Shown here: one piece after another, positions 1 through 7,562 of the stretch
How positions within the stretch are numbered: the first letter of the stretch is position 1
Layout: each line of letters opens with the position of its first letter
Source: Fusobacterium perfoetens
GTDB taxonomy: Bacteria > Fusobacteriota > Fusobacteriia > Fusobacteriales > Fusobacteriaceae
Reading direction: 5' to 3'
Assembly: GCF_021531595.1 (NCBI RefSeq)
Contig: NZ_JADYUD010000012.1
Span: forward strand, 1-55,756
Length of the DNA stretch: 55,756 nucleotides
Position numbers and translations under genes: made by a program
Notes under the pieces: model-generated
What the model saw: only the letters and a program-made list of their open reading frames with translations
Database searches by the model: none
What the model was told of the DNA's origin: nothing

Positions 1-70
1 CTTCTCCTTTTTCATTTCCAATTCCACAGACAAATTTTGTTCCCCCAGCTTCTATTCCACCAATTATCAT
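1..70 (-). CDS. ROK-family sugar kinase, N-terminal fragment
   Basis: Only the first 23 codons lie in the window; the gene continues past the left edge. Translation from ATG at 70 starts MIIGGIEAGGTKFVCGIG, the ROK-family phosphate-binding start (E-x-G-G-T-K) seen in fructokinase and glucokinase-like enzymes. An AGGAGG ribosome site sits just upstream. It is the last visible gene of the PTS/GH1 operon, so it plausibly phosphorylates a sugar released by the glycosidase. A terminator-like hairpin lies between it and the GH1 gene. The substrate cannot be read from the fragment. Confidence 0.8.
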   Translation of the reverse strand, partial: MIIGGIEAGGTKFVCGIGNEKGE

Positions 71-83
71 AAATCCTCCTATT

Positions 84-129
84 AAAAAAGACTTTCTAAT
101 TCTAGAATATTACTTTGATTAGAAAGTCT
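84..129 (-). terminator. Hairpin with T-tract between GH1 and ROK genes
   Basis: A 12-bp perfect inverted repeat (arms 89-100 and 118-129, 17-nt loop) is followed on the minus strand by six T residues. It has the form of an intrinsic terminator. It ends about 14 bases before the ROK start codon, leaving no room for a separate promoter, so it would act as a partial terminator that lowers ROK expression relative to the PTS genes. This role is inference. Confidence 0.6.
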
Positions 130-142
130 ATTGTTTTAAAAA

Positions 143-1519
143 TTAATATCCATTATTTTTTGCAACTTCCTTGAACCATTTAGCATGTTCTTTTATCTTT
201 CTTTCTCCTGTTTCAAGGTCAAGTCTGTAAAAACCATATCTTCTTTTAAATGAATTAAGCCAAGACCAGTTGTCTATAAATGTCCATTGATGAACTCCAA
301 AACAATTTGCTCCTTCTTGAATAGCTTTGTGTAATTCATCAAGATGTTCTATTAAAAGATTAGTTCTGAAGCTATCATCTATTCTTCCATCTGGAAGAGT
401 TTTTTCTGAATCTAAGCTCATAGCAATTCCTATCTCTCCAATATACCAAGGAATGTTATTATAATTTTCTTGAATATTTTTTGCTATATCATATAATGCT
501 ACAGGATGAATTTCATTTCCATCTCTATAAGGATTAAACCTTCCATTTTCTTTTATATGATATTCAAAGTAATATTCAGGTTCAGTAAATTCTTTAGGTG
601 TTTTTTCAACAGCTTTTACTCTTCTTGGCACATAATAATTTACACCTAAATAATCAACTTTTGAATTTAAGATAATACTTTTTTCTTCCTCTGTTGTTTC
701 AGGAAGCATATTATGTTCTTTTAAAATTTCAATTAAATCTTGAGGGAATTCTCCTTTTACCATAGGGTCAAGAAAACTTCTGTTAAAGAAAAGATCTGCT
801 ATGTGAGCAGCTTTTTTATCTTCTGGTCTTTCATCTCTTGTATAAGTCGGTGTTAAATTTAAAATTACTCCTATTTTTCCATCAAGTTTTTGTCTTCTGT
901 ATTCCTGTACTGCTTTTGCATGAGCTAGTATTATATTATATGCTACTTGAACAGCAAGTCTCATATCTTTTTTACATGGATAATGGAAATTATATAAATA
1001 TCCTCCCTCCACAGGGACTATTGGCTCATTAAATGTAGTCCAGTATTTAACTCTGTCTCCAAAAAGTTCAAAAGCTTTTTTAGCGAAAATAACAAATAAT
1101 TCTATTGTTTTTTTATTTTCCCAACCACCAAGTTCTTCTTGCAGATTAGCAGGCATATCAAAATGATAAAGATTTATTATTGGTTCAATTCCATTTTTTA
1201 TAAGTTCATCAATATATTCATTGTAAAATCTTACTGCATCTGGATCAACTTCACCAGTATAAAAATCTTTTATAAGTCTTGACCATTGTATTGAAGTTCT
1301 AAAAGAGTTAAAATTAATTTCTTTCATTAATTTTATATCTTCTTTAAATTTATTATAAGTATCACAAACTACATATGGAGAAATTTGATTATAAAATCTT
1401 TCAGGTTCTTTTTCAAACCAAATATCCCATATTGATTTGTTTATTTTATTTGTAATTCCTTCTGTTTGAGGTCCACTGGCAGCAGCTCCCCAAAAAAAGT
1501 TCTCTGGAAATTTTTTCAT
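143..1519 (-). CDS. Glycoside hydrolase family 1, probable 6-phospho-beta-glucosidase
   Basis: 458 residues, the normal length for GH1. It is expected to hydrolyse 6-phospho-beta-glucosides or galactosides delivered by the adjacent PTS, in the cytoplasm. The acid/base motif TFNEP is at 162-166 (Glu165). The nucleophile region reads YIGEIGIAM with Glu362, an unusual form of the common TENG motif. The segment SWLNSFKRRYG (419-429) has Ser419 where non-phosphorylated-sugar enzymes carry Glu, plus Arg426 and Tyr428 in the phosphate-binding pattern, supporting a 6-phosphoglycoside substrate. It starts at ATG 1519 with AAGGAG upstream, 21 bases after the IIA gene. Glucoside versus galactoside preference is not decided. 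Confidence 0.85.
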   Translation of the reverse strand: MKKFPENFFWGAAASGPQTEGITNKINKSIWDIWFEKEPERFYNQISPYVVCDTYNKFKEDIKLMKEINFNSFRTSIQWSRLIKDFYTGEVDPDAVRFYNEYIDELIKNGIEPIINLYHFDMPANLQEELGGWENKKTIELFVIFAKKAFELFGDRVKYWTTFNEPIVPVEGGYLYNFHYPCKKDMRLAVQVAYNIILAHAKAVQEYRRQKLDGKIGVILNLTPTYTRDERPEDKKAAHIADLFFNRSFLDPMVKGEFPQDLIEILKEHNMLPETTEEEKSIILNSKVDYLGVNYYVPRRVKAVEKTPKEFTEPEYYFEYHIKENGRFNPYRDGNEIHPVALYDIAKNIQENYNNIPWYIGEIGIAMSLDSEKTLPDGRIDDSFRTNLLIEHLDELHKAIQEGANCFGVHQWTFIDNWSWLNSFKRRYGFYRLDLETGERKIKEHAKWFKEVAKNNGY

Positions 1520-1540
1520 TATGTTTTCTCCTTAAATTAT

Positions 1541-1843
1541 CTATATTTTTTCATATAAAGATATAATTTCTGTTATAAGCTCTCTTGCAAGAATAGAAGT
1601 CATTAGATGGTCTTGAGCATGAACCATAAGTAAACCTATTTCAACTTTATTTCCATCAGCTTCCTGACAGATTAAATCAGTTTGTATGTGATGTGCTTTA
1701 AGTGAAGCTTGTTTTGATTCTTCCAATAATTCTTTTGCTTTTTCAAAATTTTTATTTTTTGCCTGTGCTAAAGCTTCAAATGCTAAACTTCTTGCTTCTC
1801 CAGCATTTCCTACAAGCTCCATTGCTATAGTTTCTATATCCAT
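1541..1843 (-). CDS. PTS lactose/cellobiose-type IIA component
   Basis: 100 residues, matching the PTS lactose/cellobiose IIA family (helical bundle, forms trimers). The motif VHAQDHLMT at 74-82 carries the histidine phosphorylated by HPr (His75), with His79 nearby. It passes phosphate to the IIB protein encoded next door. The ribosome site is AAAGGAGAG. It lies between the IIB gene (34-base gap) and the GH1 gene (21-base gap) in one minus-strand operon. Cellobiose or chitobiose versus lactose cannot be separated by sequence reading alone. Confidence 0.9.
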   Translation of the reverse strand: MDIETIAMELVGNAGEARSLAFEALAQAKNKNFEKAKELLEESKQASLKAHHIQTDLICQEADGNKVEIGLLMVHAQDHLMTSILARELITEIISLYEKI

Positions 1844-1877
1844 ATTAATCTCTCCTTTTATTATTTTTTACTTATTA

Positions 1878-2186
1878 TTATGACTTTATTAATTTGACAG
1901 CTTGAGATAAAACTTTTTTTCCGTCCATTGTTCCATAATCCTTAGTATCTATTACTGCAACTTTTTTTCCAAAATTTTCTGCAATATTTTTAAATTCTTC
2001 TAATTTAAATCTTACTTGTGGACCAAGAAGAGCTACATCATATTCTTTTATCTCATCTTCAAACCTATCAAGACCAACAGCATTAATTTCAACAGGGACT
2101 TTATGCTCCTCTGCAACTTTTCTCATTTTATTTACAAGTAAACTTGTTGACATTCCTGATGAACAGCATAGTAATATTTTTTTCAT
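1878..2186 (-). CDS. PTS lactose/cellobiose-type IIB component
   Basis: 102 residues, the normal size of a free-standing cellobiose IIB. The N-terminus has the phosphocysteine loop C-S-S-G-M-S-T-S, with Cys8 the likely phosphorylated residue and an extra Cys7 beside it. It receives phosphate from IIA and passes it to sugar bound by IIC. GGAGG lies upstream of ATG 2186. It sits 32 bases downstream of the IIC gene in the operon. Confidence 0.9.
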   Translation of the reverse strand: MKKILLCCSSGMSTSLLVNKMRKVAEEHKVPVEINAVGLDRFEDEIKEYDVALLGPQVRFKLEEFKNIAENFGKKVAVIDTKDYGTMDGKKVLSQAVKLIKS

Positions 2187-2218
2187 AATTTTTCCTCCAT
2201 ATATTATATAAATTGTTT

Positions 2219-3511
2219 TTAAATTTCTAAATCTAAGTCTAAGTCATCTTCATTTTCTTCTTCTGCAGCAATAGCCTGTTTATCCAAAATTTTAATAAAT
2301 GGCAGCCAGATAATAAATACTATAAAGAAGTTAATAATCTGCAGAACTCCTCCCATCATTGAGTTTGTTGCAAGAGTACCACTAAAGAAAATTGGTACAG
2401 TCCAAGGAACTGTTACTCCTGTTGGGATTGGGGCAAGACCTATTGCCATCATAAAATATGTAAATATTACAACAACTACTGGAGCAATCATCCATGGAAT
2501 AAAAATAAGTGGATTCATAACTATTGGTAAACCAAAAATAATAGGTTCATTTACATTAAATATTGCAGCAGGACCTGCCATTTTTCCAAGTTCTTTAAGC
2601 TGTCTGCTTTTTACTACAAATAAAAGAGTAAAAGCTACAGCAAGAGTCATTCCTGTTCCTCCAAGTCCTACAGTATATGTTTCCATAAATTGTTTTGTAA
2701 TGATATTTGGAAGTTCTCCGCCTGCTTGATATGCTTCAAAATTTTGGAGTGCTAATGTATTCCAAACAGGATCTAAAACAGAATTTACTATTACTTGTCC
2801 ATGTAAACCAAAGAACCATAAAAGTTGAATCATCAAAATAGCAATTATTGTTGCAAATAATCCTCCTCCAAGTTTAATAAGCGGAGTCTGTATTGTTGTA
2901 AAAATAAAATCATGTATATTATTAAAAGATGTAAGAGAAAATAAGATTCTTACAACCAAAAATACAGTTAAAGTTAAAAAAGCTGGAATTAATGCAGAAA
3001 AAGATTTTAATACTGCAGGTGGAACACTATCTGGAAGTTTTATTGTCCAACCTCTTAAAACAGCTTTTCTATATAATTCTGCTGCAATAATTGAAACTAA
3101 AATTCCAACAAACATTCCTTTTGCTCCTAATCTGTCTAAAGGCATAGCTCCTTTTTCTAAAGGTGTAACTAAGAAAAAAGCAGAAATAGCTACTGCAGAT
3201 CCAAATATTCCCTCTATGCCATATGATGTAGTTAAGAAATATCCTATTCCCATAACAACAAACACTGTCATTATAAGCATACTTCCTTCTGCAGCAGGAG
3301 CAAGAGCATCTTTTAAAACTTGAACTTTGTCTTTACTCATTATTAAAGTAAGAAATGGTAGATTTGATATTACTACAAATATAGAACCAAATATAGTAAG
3401 TGGAAATGAAAGCATAAAAGCATCTTTTAAAACATTTAAATATCTGCTCTGCCCAAGCTTTTCAGCAATAGGAAGAAGATATTTTTCTAATACAAACATA
3501 AATTTATTCAT
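2219..3511 (-). CDS. PTS lactose/cellobiose-type IIC permease
   Basis: 430-residue polytopic membrane protein of the cellobiose IIC family, the sugar channel of the PTS. The family signature around the substrate site, NEPIIFGLPIVMNP, is present near residue 320. About ten hydrophobic segments are visible, and the protein ends in a very acidic cytoplasmic tail (EEENEDDLDLDLEI). It is the first gene of the operon, with a GGAGGG ribosome site and a strong promoter 35-63 bases upstream of the start codon. Confidence 0.9.
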   Translation of the reverse strand: MNKFMFVLEKYLLPIAEKLGQSRYLNVLKDAFMLSFPLTIFGSIFVVISNLPFLTLIMSKDKVQVLKDALAPAAEGSMLIMTVFVVMGIGYFLTTSYGIEGIFGSAVAISAFFLVTPLEKGAMPLDRLGAKGMFVGILVSIIAAELYRKAVLRGWTIKLPDSVPPAVLKSFSALIPAFLTLTVFLVVRILFSLTSFNNIHDFIFTTIQTPLIKLGGGLFATIIAILMIQLLWFFGLHGQVIVNSVLDPVWNTLALQNFEAYQAGGELPNIITKQFMETYTVGLGGTGMTLAVAFTLLFVVKSRQLKELGKMAGPAAIFNVNEPIIFGLPIVMNPLIFIPWMIAPVVVVIFTYFMMAIGLAPIPTGVTVPWTVPIFFSGTLATNSMMGGVLQIINFFIVFIIWLPFIKILDKQAIAAEEENEDDLDLDLEI

Positions 3512-3512
3512 A

Positions 3513-3544
3513 AGTTATCCCTCCAAAGATTTTTTTTGATAACT
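3513..3544 (-). promoter_or_regulatory. Inverted repeat around the IIC ribosome site
   Basis: A 7-bp inverted repeat (AGTTATC 3513-3519 and GATAACT 3538-3544) flanks the GGAGGG ribosome site of the IIC gene. In RNA it could place the site in a loop; in DNA it could be an operator just downstream of the -10 box. Short and unproven. Confidence 0.3.
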
Positions 3545-3545
3545 C

Positions 3546-3574
3546 ATTATTACATTTTCCAAAAAAAGTGTCAA
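3546..3574 (-). promoter_or_regulatory. Promoter of the PTS operon
   Basis: On the minus strand TTGACA (3569-3574) and AATAAT (3546-3551) are separated by 17 bp. A TGT just before the -10 makes an extended -10. The spacing and -35 match the sigma-70 consensus. Confidence 0.75.
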
Positions 3575-3620
3575 ATTTCAAGAAAATTAGTATTATTTTC
3601 GTTTGATAAAATAGAAGTGA

Positions 3621-3649
3621 TTGCAAAAATATAGATTTTATAGTATTAT
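3621..3649 (+). promoter_or_regulatory. Promoter of the Rep-like gene
   Basis: TTGCAA (3621-3626) and TATTAT (3644-3649) with a 17-bp spacer, about 90 bases before the chosen start codon of the downstream gene. Confidence 0.55.
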
Positions 3650-3741
3650 CTAAATAGTAATTGAAAAAAATATTTTTATTTTTTCGTCTGTTTTTAAAGA
3701 AAAATTTTAAAAAAAATTTATTTTTTTGGAAAGGAATTTTT

Positions 3742-4827
3742 ATGGAAATAAATATTGAAATAATTCCAAAGTATGTAAAACCTGAATTTCAGCTTTTAAA
3801 TATGCTTATTGAAGATATTTTAAAAAATAAAAAACTTATTTACAGTCTTTCTGAAATTTCAGTTCCAAGTTTAAAAGGAAGTAAGCTTTTATTTTTAGAA
3901 AGATTTGTAAAAAAGGGAATACACTACACTTTTAAAGAAAATAGTGGGATTATTCTCCCTGTGTCTCATTATAATATTTCAAAAAATAATATTTCATTTT
4001 TCTTAAGTGATACTTTTAAAAAAGCCATTTTAGAAGAAAATATTTTCTCTGTATTGGAGCTTAAATATATTTTAAAATTTGAAGAAAATTTCACTAAATA
4101 TTTCTATTATAATTTTATTACAGATGTTGAAGATGAAAAAAATATAATTATCTCTTTAGAAGATTTAAGAAATCTTCTTAATTTGAAAGAATATGAAAGA
4201 TTTTATGATTTTGAAATAAATATTTTAAAAAAATTAAAAAAAGATATAGATTTGAAAACTAATTATATTTTAGGATATGAAAAAATTAAAAGTGGTGAAT
4301 TTAAAAATAATAAAGTCACTGCTATTGAATTTTCCATTTACAATAAGATTTCAAAAATAAAGAATGAACAGGTTAATGAACTTATGACTTTAATTGCTTC
4401 TCATGTAAAAGATTTTAAATATACATATAATATTTTATATAAAGCACTAGAATATCTTCCTCTTGAAGAATTAAAAAAATATCTAAAACTAATTTTAAAA
4501 AATATCCCAAATAATTCTAATATAGATGAAGAACTTAATAAGTTTATTAATAATAAATTTAGGCTTAGTAAATATGAGAAAATATATGAAATTTCTGAAA
4601 ACTTTAAAAATCCATTGAAAATGCAAAATTTTATTTATAAAAAATTGGCAGGGATGGTGGATTTAGAATTTTTAAAAGATAATCTTACTTCAACAGAATT
4701 TTTAAAAAAAATATACTTTGCAAAAGATGGAGAGCAGTTATTTTTTGAAAATGAAAATATAATAATTTCTATAAAATACTTTAGAAGTAAAGAAAGTTCT
4801 ATTGAAGTTTTTCAAAGAAAAGAATAA
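3742..4827 (+). CDS. Rep_3-like replication initiator homologue
   Basis: 361 residues from ATG 3742, chosen because GGAAAGGA lies just upstream; an in-frame TTG at 3661 would add only a Lys/Phe-rich stretch with no ribosome site. The middle of the protein (YERFYDFEINILKKLKKDI, then YEKIKSGEFKNNKVTAIEF) resembles the tandem winged-helix region of plasmid Rep_3/RepB initiators, where a linker between two winged helices is followed by a Y-E-x-I-K-x-G motif and a strand ending in A-I-x-F. The C-terminal third is Lys/Leu-rich and helical and resembles nothing I know. No iterons, parA or other plasmid genes are nearby, so it may be a chromosomal relative with another role. Family assignment is by pattern only. 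Confidence 0.5.
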   Translation: MEINIEIIPKYVKPEFQLLNMLIEDILKNKKLIYSLSEISVPSLKGSKLLFLERFVKKGIHYTFKENSGIILPVSHYNISKNNISFFLSDTFKKAILEENIFSVLELKYILKFEENFTKYFYYNFITDVEDEKNIIISLEDLRNLLNLKEYERFYDFEINILKKLKKDIDLKTNYILGYEKIKSGEFKNNKVTAIEFSIYNKISKIKNEQVNELMTLIASHVKDFKYTYNILYKALEYLPLEELKKYLKLILKNIPNNSNIDEELNKFINNKFRLSKYEKIYEISENFKNPLKMQNFIYKKLAGMVDLEFLKDNLTSTEFLKKIYFAKDGEQLFFENENIIISIKYFRSKESSIEVFQRKE

Positions 4828-4860
4828 AATATTGTTACTTGTATCACATTTAAAAAATTT

Positions 4861-4980
4861 TTTTTACAATTTTTTTGATAATAAAAACATAAAAAAACCT
4901 CTCTTGATATTAGTTAATTATATTTATAATTCATTAATAATCAAAAGAGGTTTTTATTTATATAAAATTTATTATATTAC
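4861..4980 (-). repeat. Dispersed repeat, copy 1 (decayed IS left end?)
   Basis: Read on the minus strand from 4980, this segment matches 30133-30236 on the plus strand at roughly 85-90% by eye over about 100 bases. Shared parts in order are a TATAAT hexamer, a long imperfect palindrome, GAGG plus seven T, and an ATG followed by a short homologous reading frame (here MFLLSKKL then stop; MSLLPKEL in the other copy). Most differences are transitions. It occupies the gap between two convergent genes. Confidence 0.65.
4892..4956. terminator. Bidirectional terminator between the Rep-like gene and livK
   Basis: Arms AAAACCTCTCTTGAT and ATCAAAAGAGGTTTT bound a long A/T-rich stem with T-tracts on both strands. 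It lies between the converging Rep-like and binding-protein genes. It coincides with the palindrome of the dispersed repeat. Confidence 0.6.
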
Positions 4981-4999
4981 TAATTTTTTTCTTAATATT

Positions 5000-6136
5000 T
5001 TATTTTAATTTTGAATCAAAAACATATTCTCCATTTGTAATTTTTAAAATTGTAACAGCCTTTACAGGATTGTTGTGTTCATCAAAAGTTAAATATCCTG
5101 TGATACCATCATACTCAATATTTTTTAAAGCATTGACTATGGCATCTTTATCAGTAGTTCCTGCATTTTCAACAGCTTTTTTAACCATATATATTGCATC
5201 ATATCCTAAAGCAGAGAAAGCTGATGGATCTTCTTTATAAGTATCTCTATATGATTTTAAAAAGTTTTGAATTTTTGAAGATGTATCTTGCATAGAAAAA
5301 TGATTTGTGAAATAAGAATTTTCTATTGCATTGTAAGAAGTTGAATCAAGAGTTTTTGCAATTCCATCCCAACCATCAGAACCAATAAATATAGCTTTTA
5401 CTCCTACTTCTCTTGCTTGTGTTGCAATCAAAGAAGCTTGTTCATAATATTCTGGAACAAGAAGAACATCAGGTTGTTCAGCAGCTATCTTTGTAAGCTG
5501 AGCTCTGAAATCTTTATCTCCGTCAGCATATCCTTCTTTTGCAATAATTTTTATTCCTGAAATATCAGCTTGTTCAATAAAAGCTTTTGCAATTCCATCA
5601 GAATAATCACTTGAATTATTTATCATAATAGCAGCAGTTTTTGCATTAAGTCTTTCTTTTGCAAGAATAGCTAAAACTTTTCCTTGATAAGGATTTGTAA
5701 AACATACACGGAAAATACTTGGTCCAGCTTCTGTGATGTCAACTTGTGTTCCTGTTGGAGTAATCATAGGTATATTATCTTGAGCTGCGATTTCAGCAAC
5801 AGCAAGAGATGGTTTTGAAGTAATTTCTCCAATTATTGCAGAAGCTCCTTTGTCAATAAGTTTATTATAAGCCATAACAGCTTCTGTTGAATCTCCCTTT
5901 GTATCAAGAGTAATGTATTCAACTTTTTTTCCAAGAATTCCTCCGTTTTTATTTATTTCATCAACAGCAAGATTTGCTCCATTTGTTGTAGTTACTCCAT
6001 AAATTGCAAGTGAACCTGTAAGAGGTGCAAGACCTCCTATTTTTATTGTTTCAGTTTCAACAGTTTTTTCACCTCCACCACAAGCAGTAAATAACACAGT
6101 AGCTCCTATCATTATGGCATTTTTGATTTTGTTCAT
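5000..6136 (-). CDS. livK: Branched-chain amino-acid-type substrate-binding lipoprotein
   Basis: 378 residues, Peripla_BP_6 (LivJ/LivK) family. The N-terminus is a lipoprotein signal with lipobox FTAC and lipidated Cys19. The mature part opens with IKIGGLAPLTGSLAIYG, the typical LivK start, and continues with two lobes (for example YNKLIDKGASAIIGEITS and LLVPEYYEQASLIATQARE). It would bind a branched-chain amino acid or similar ligand at the cell surface for an ABC importer, but no livHMGF genes are next to it, so its permease must be elsewhere. GGGGGA is the ribosome site, and a TATAAT lies at 6158-6163 with a poor -35. Exact ligand unknown. Confidence 0.8.
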   Translation of the reverse strand: MNKIKNAIMIGATVLFTACGGGEKTVETETIKIGGLAPLTGSLAIYGVTTTNGANLAVDEINKNGGILGKKVEYITLDTKGDSTEAVMAYNKLIDKGASAIIGEITSKPSLAVAEIAAQDNIPMITPTGTQVDITEAGPSIFRVCFTNPYQGKVLAILAKERLNAKTAAIMINNSSDYSDGIAKAFIEQADISGIKIIAKEGYADGDKDFRAQLTKIAAEQPDVLLVPEYYEQASLIATQAREVGVKAIFIGSDGWDGIAKTLDSTSYNAIENSYFTNHFSMQDTSSKIQNFLKSYRDTYKEDPSAFSALGYDAIYMVKKAVENAGTTDKDAIVNALKNIEYDGITGYLTFDEHNNPVKAVTILKITNGEYVFDSKLK

Positions 6137-6183
6137 AGAAAATTCCCCCTTTGAAATATTATAAATTTTTAAATAGATTACAA

Positions 6184-6215
6184 AATAAAAAAGACAGCTT
6201 TGTAAGGCTGTCTTT
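6184..6215 (-). terminator. Intrinsic terminator
   Basis: A 9-bp stem AAAGACAGC / GCTGTCTTT with an 8-nt loop and a T-tract on the minus strand. It lies upstream of livK and downstream of the 48-residue gene, and is the second of two terminators in that gap. Confidence 0.65.
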
Positions 6216-6251
6216 AACTACACAACTATTTATTACATATTTTCAATTTAA

Positions 6252-6299
6252 AAAATAAAATTTCTGATGTTTTATTCTTTAGCTTAAATAAAAACATCA
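6252..6299 (-). terminator. Terminator of the 48-residue membrane peptide gene
   Basis: The stem TGATGTTTTTATT / AATAAAACATCA (one bulge) is followed on the minus strand by a T-rich run. It starts 10 bases after the small gene's stop codon. Confidence 0.5.
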
Positions 6300-6308
6300 T
6301 AAAAAATT

Positions 6309-6455
6309 TTAAATCTGAATATATTTAAATAAGAGGTTAAAAATATAATTATACCATGCCTTAACAAAATTATTTGTGTATTTTTTTGTAGAATATAAAA
6401 GCAGCAGTGTAAACAGCAGAGTTACAACAAATAATAAGTTAAGTAGCATTAGCAT
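6309..6455 (-). CDS. 48-residue single-span membrane peptide
   Basis: Unrecognised small gene. From ATG 6455 it encodes a Leu-rich transmembrane segment (about residues 2-21, MLMLLNLLFVVTLLFTLLLL), then a basic and aromatic tail (STKKYTNNFVKAWYNY). Support for it being real is an AGGAGG ribosome site, a promoter with TATACT and a 17-bp spacer at 6503-6531, and a terminator right after its stop. It stands alone between livK and the GNAT gene. A role as a membrane regulator or as a toxin-like peptide is possible but nothing shows it. Confidence 0.55.
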   Translation of the reverse strand: MLMLLNLLFVVTLLFTLLLLYSTKKYTNNFVKAWYNYIFNLLFKYIQI

Positions 6456-6502
6456 ATTTTAAAACCTCCTTTTGTGAAATTGTTTTGTTTTTTGTTAAAA
6501 CA

Positions 6503-6531
6503 AGTATAGAACAAAATCATAAAAAAAGCAA
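6503..6531 (-). promoter_or_regulatory. Promoter of the 48-residue peptide gene
   Basis: TTGCTT (6526-6531) and TATACT (6503-6508) with a 17-bp spacer on the minus strand, about 40 bases before the small gene. Confidence 0.65.
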
Positions 6532-6603
6532 GAAAAATTTCAAAAAATTTTTTAATTTATAAAAAAAATGTTGAAAATATCAAAAGGTATAACTTTTAAT
6601 TTT

Positions 6604-7467
6604 CTATTTTATATTCAATATCATTTCATATTGCATAGAAGAAATTTGAAATCCTAGATTTATTAAAAAGTTTTCCATATTCTTATATTTTCTGTCTATA
6701 TTAATAAGTTTTATAGAATTTGAATCAGTATTTTTTACCAGTTCATACAAAATATTTTTTCCTATACTTTTATTTCTATAATTTTTATTTACTGCTAATT
6801 GTGGTATTTTACCAGATTTTTTTTCAATAATACCATAGCCTATTATATTTTTTTTATCTTTAACTACTATATAGGTAAATATTTCTTTTGTAGCTTTTAT
6901 TGAATCTATTGAGTTCTGCCAAGAGGGAGAAAAATCCCAAAAACTTTTAAAAATACTCCACATACTTTCATCTATATCTGTGATTGCTTCTATAGTATAA
7001 GAGCTAGATATAAAAGAAACAGAAGGTTTAATATCTGCTTGTAATACAGAAAAATTTCTTGTTATTTGAAAACCTTGTGATTTATAAAGTTCAAAAGCTT
7101 TTATATTATTTTGTATTACTTCAAGAAGATATTGTTCTATATTATTTTCTTTTAAAATTTCTGTTACTTTTACAATCATTTTTTTAGAAAAACCACAGGT
7201 TCTATAATCAGGTATAATAGCTGTTCCCATATCATAAGCAGTTTCTTTACCATTCCATTTTCTTTTTCCATTTAAAACAAAACCTATAAGTTTATTATTA
7301 TGAAATAATCCTAAAGATATACAGGGATTAAATCCTTTATTGATAAGCATTGTTTTAAAATCTTCATAAGGCAGAAAAAGATTTACAGAATAATCAGAAA
7401 AGGCTTCCATAAAGCTATCATATATTATTTTTGTGTCAATGTCATTTAAAGTTTTAAATAAATACAT
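6604..7467 (-). CDS. Tandem GNAT-domain acetyltransferase
   Basis: 287 residues from ATG 7467, chosen for the AAGGGAG site just upstream over an earlier in-frame ATG at 7497. There are two GNAT folds in a row. The first has its acetyl-CoA loop region around DYRTCGFSKKM and the C-terminal IQNNIKAFELYKSQGF pattern; the second has LAVNKNYRNKSIGKNIL and ends KNMENFLINLGF. It probably transfers an acetyl group to an amine on a small molecule or protein; the substrate is unknown. It lies downstream of the TPR gene at the end of the long minus-strand array, about 95 bases after it. Confidence 0.7.
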   Translation of the reverse strand: MYLFKTLNDIDTKIIYDSFMEAFSDYSVNLFLPYEDFKTMLINKGFNPCISLGLFHNNKLIGFVLNGKRKWNGKETAYDMGTAIIPDYRTCGFSKKMIVKVTEILKENNIEQYLLEVIQNNIKAFELYKSQGFQITRNFSVLQADIKPSVSFISSSYTIEAITDIDESMWSIFKSFWDFSPSWQNSIDSIKATKEIFTYIVVKDKKNIIGYGIIEKKSGKIPQLAVNKNYRNKSIGKNILYELVKNTDSNSIKLINIDRKYKNMENFLINLGFQISSMQYEMILNIK

Positions 7468-7562
7468 ATTTTCTCCCTTAGTAATATAAATAAACAAATA
7501 TATTTTTAAAATTATAGAAAAATAATATTCTATAAATTAAGCTAAATAAGATGTAGCAGAAA

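Noticed and set aside
4802-5008. A 68-codon frame after the Rep-like gene.
   Set aside because: Overlaps the Rep-like gene end, the terminator and the repeat; composition is that of non-coding A/T-rich sequence.
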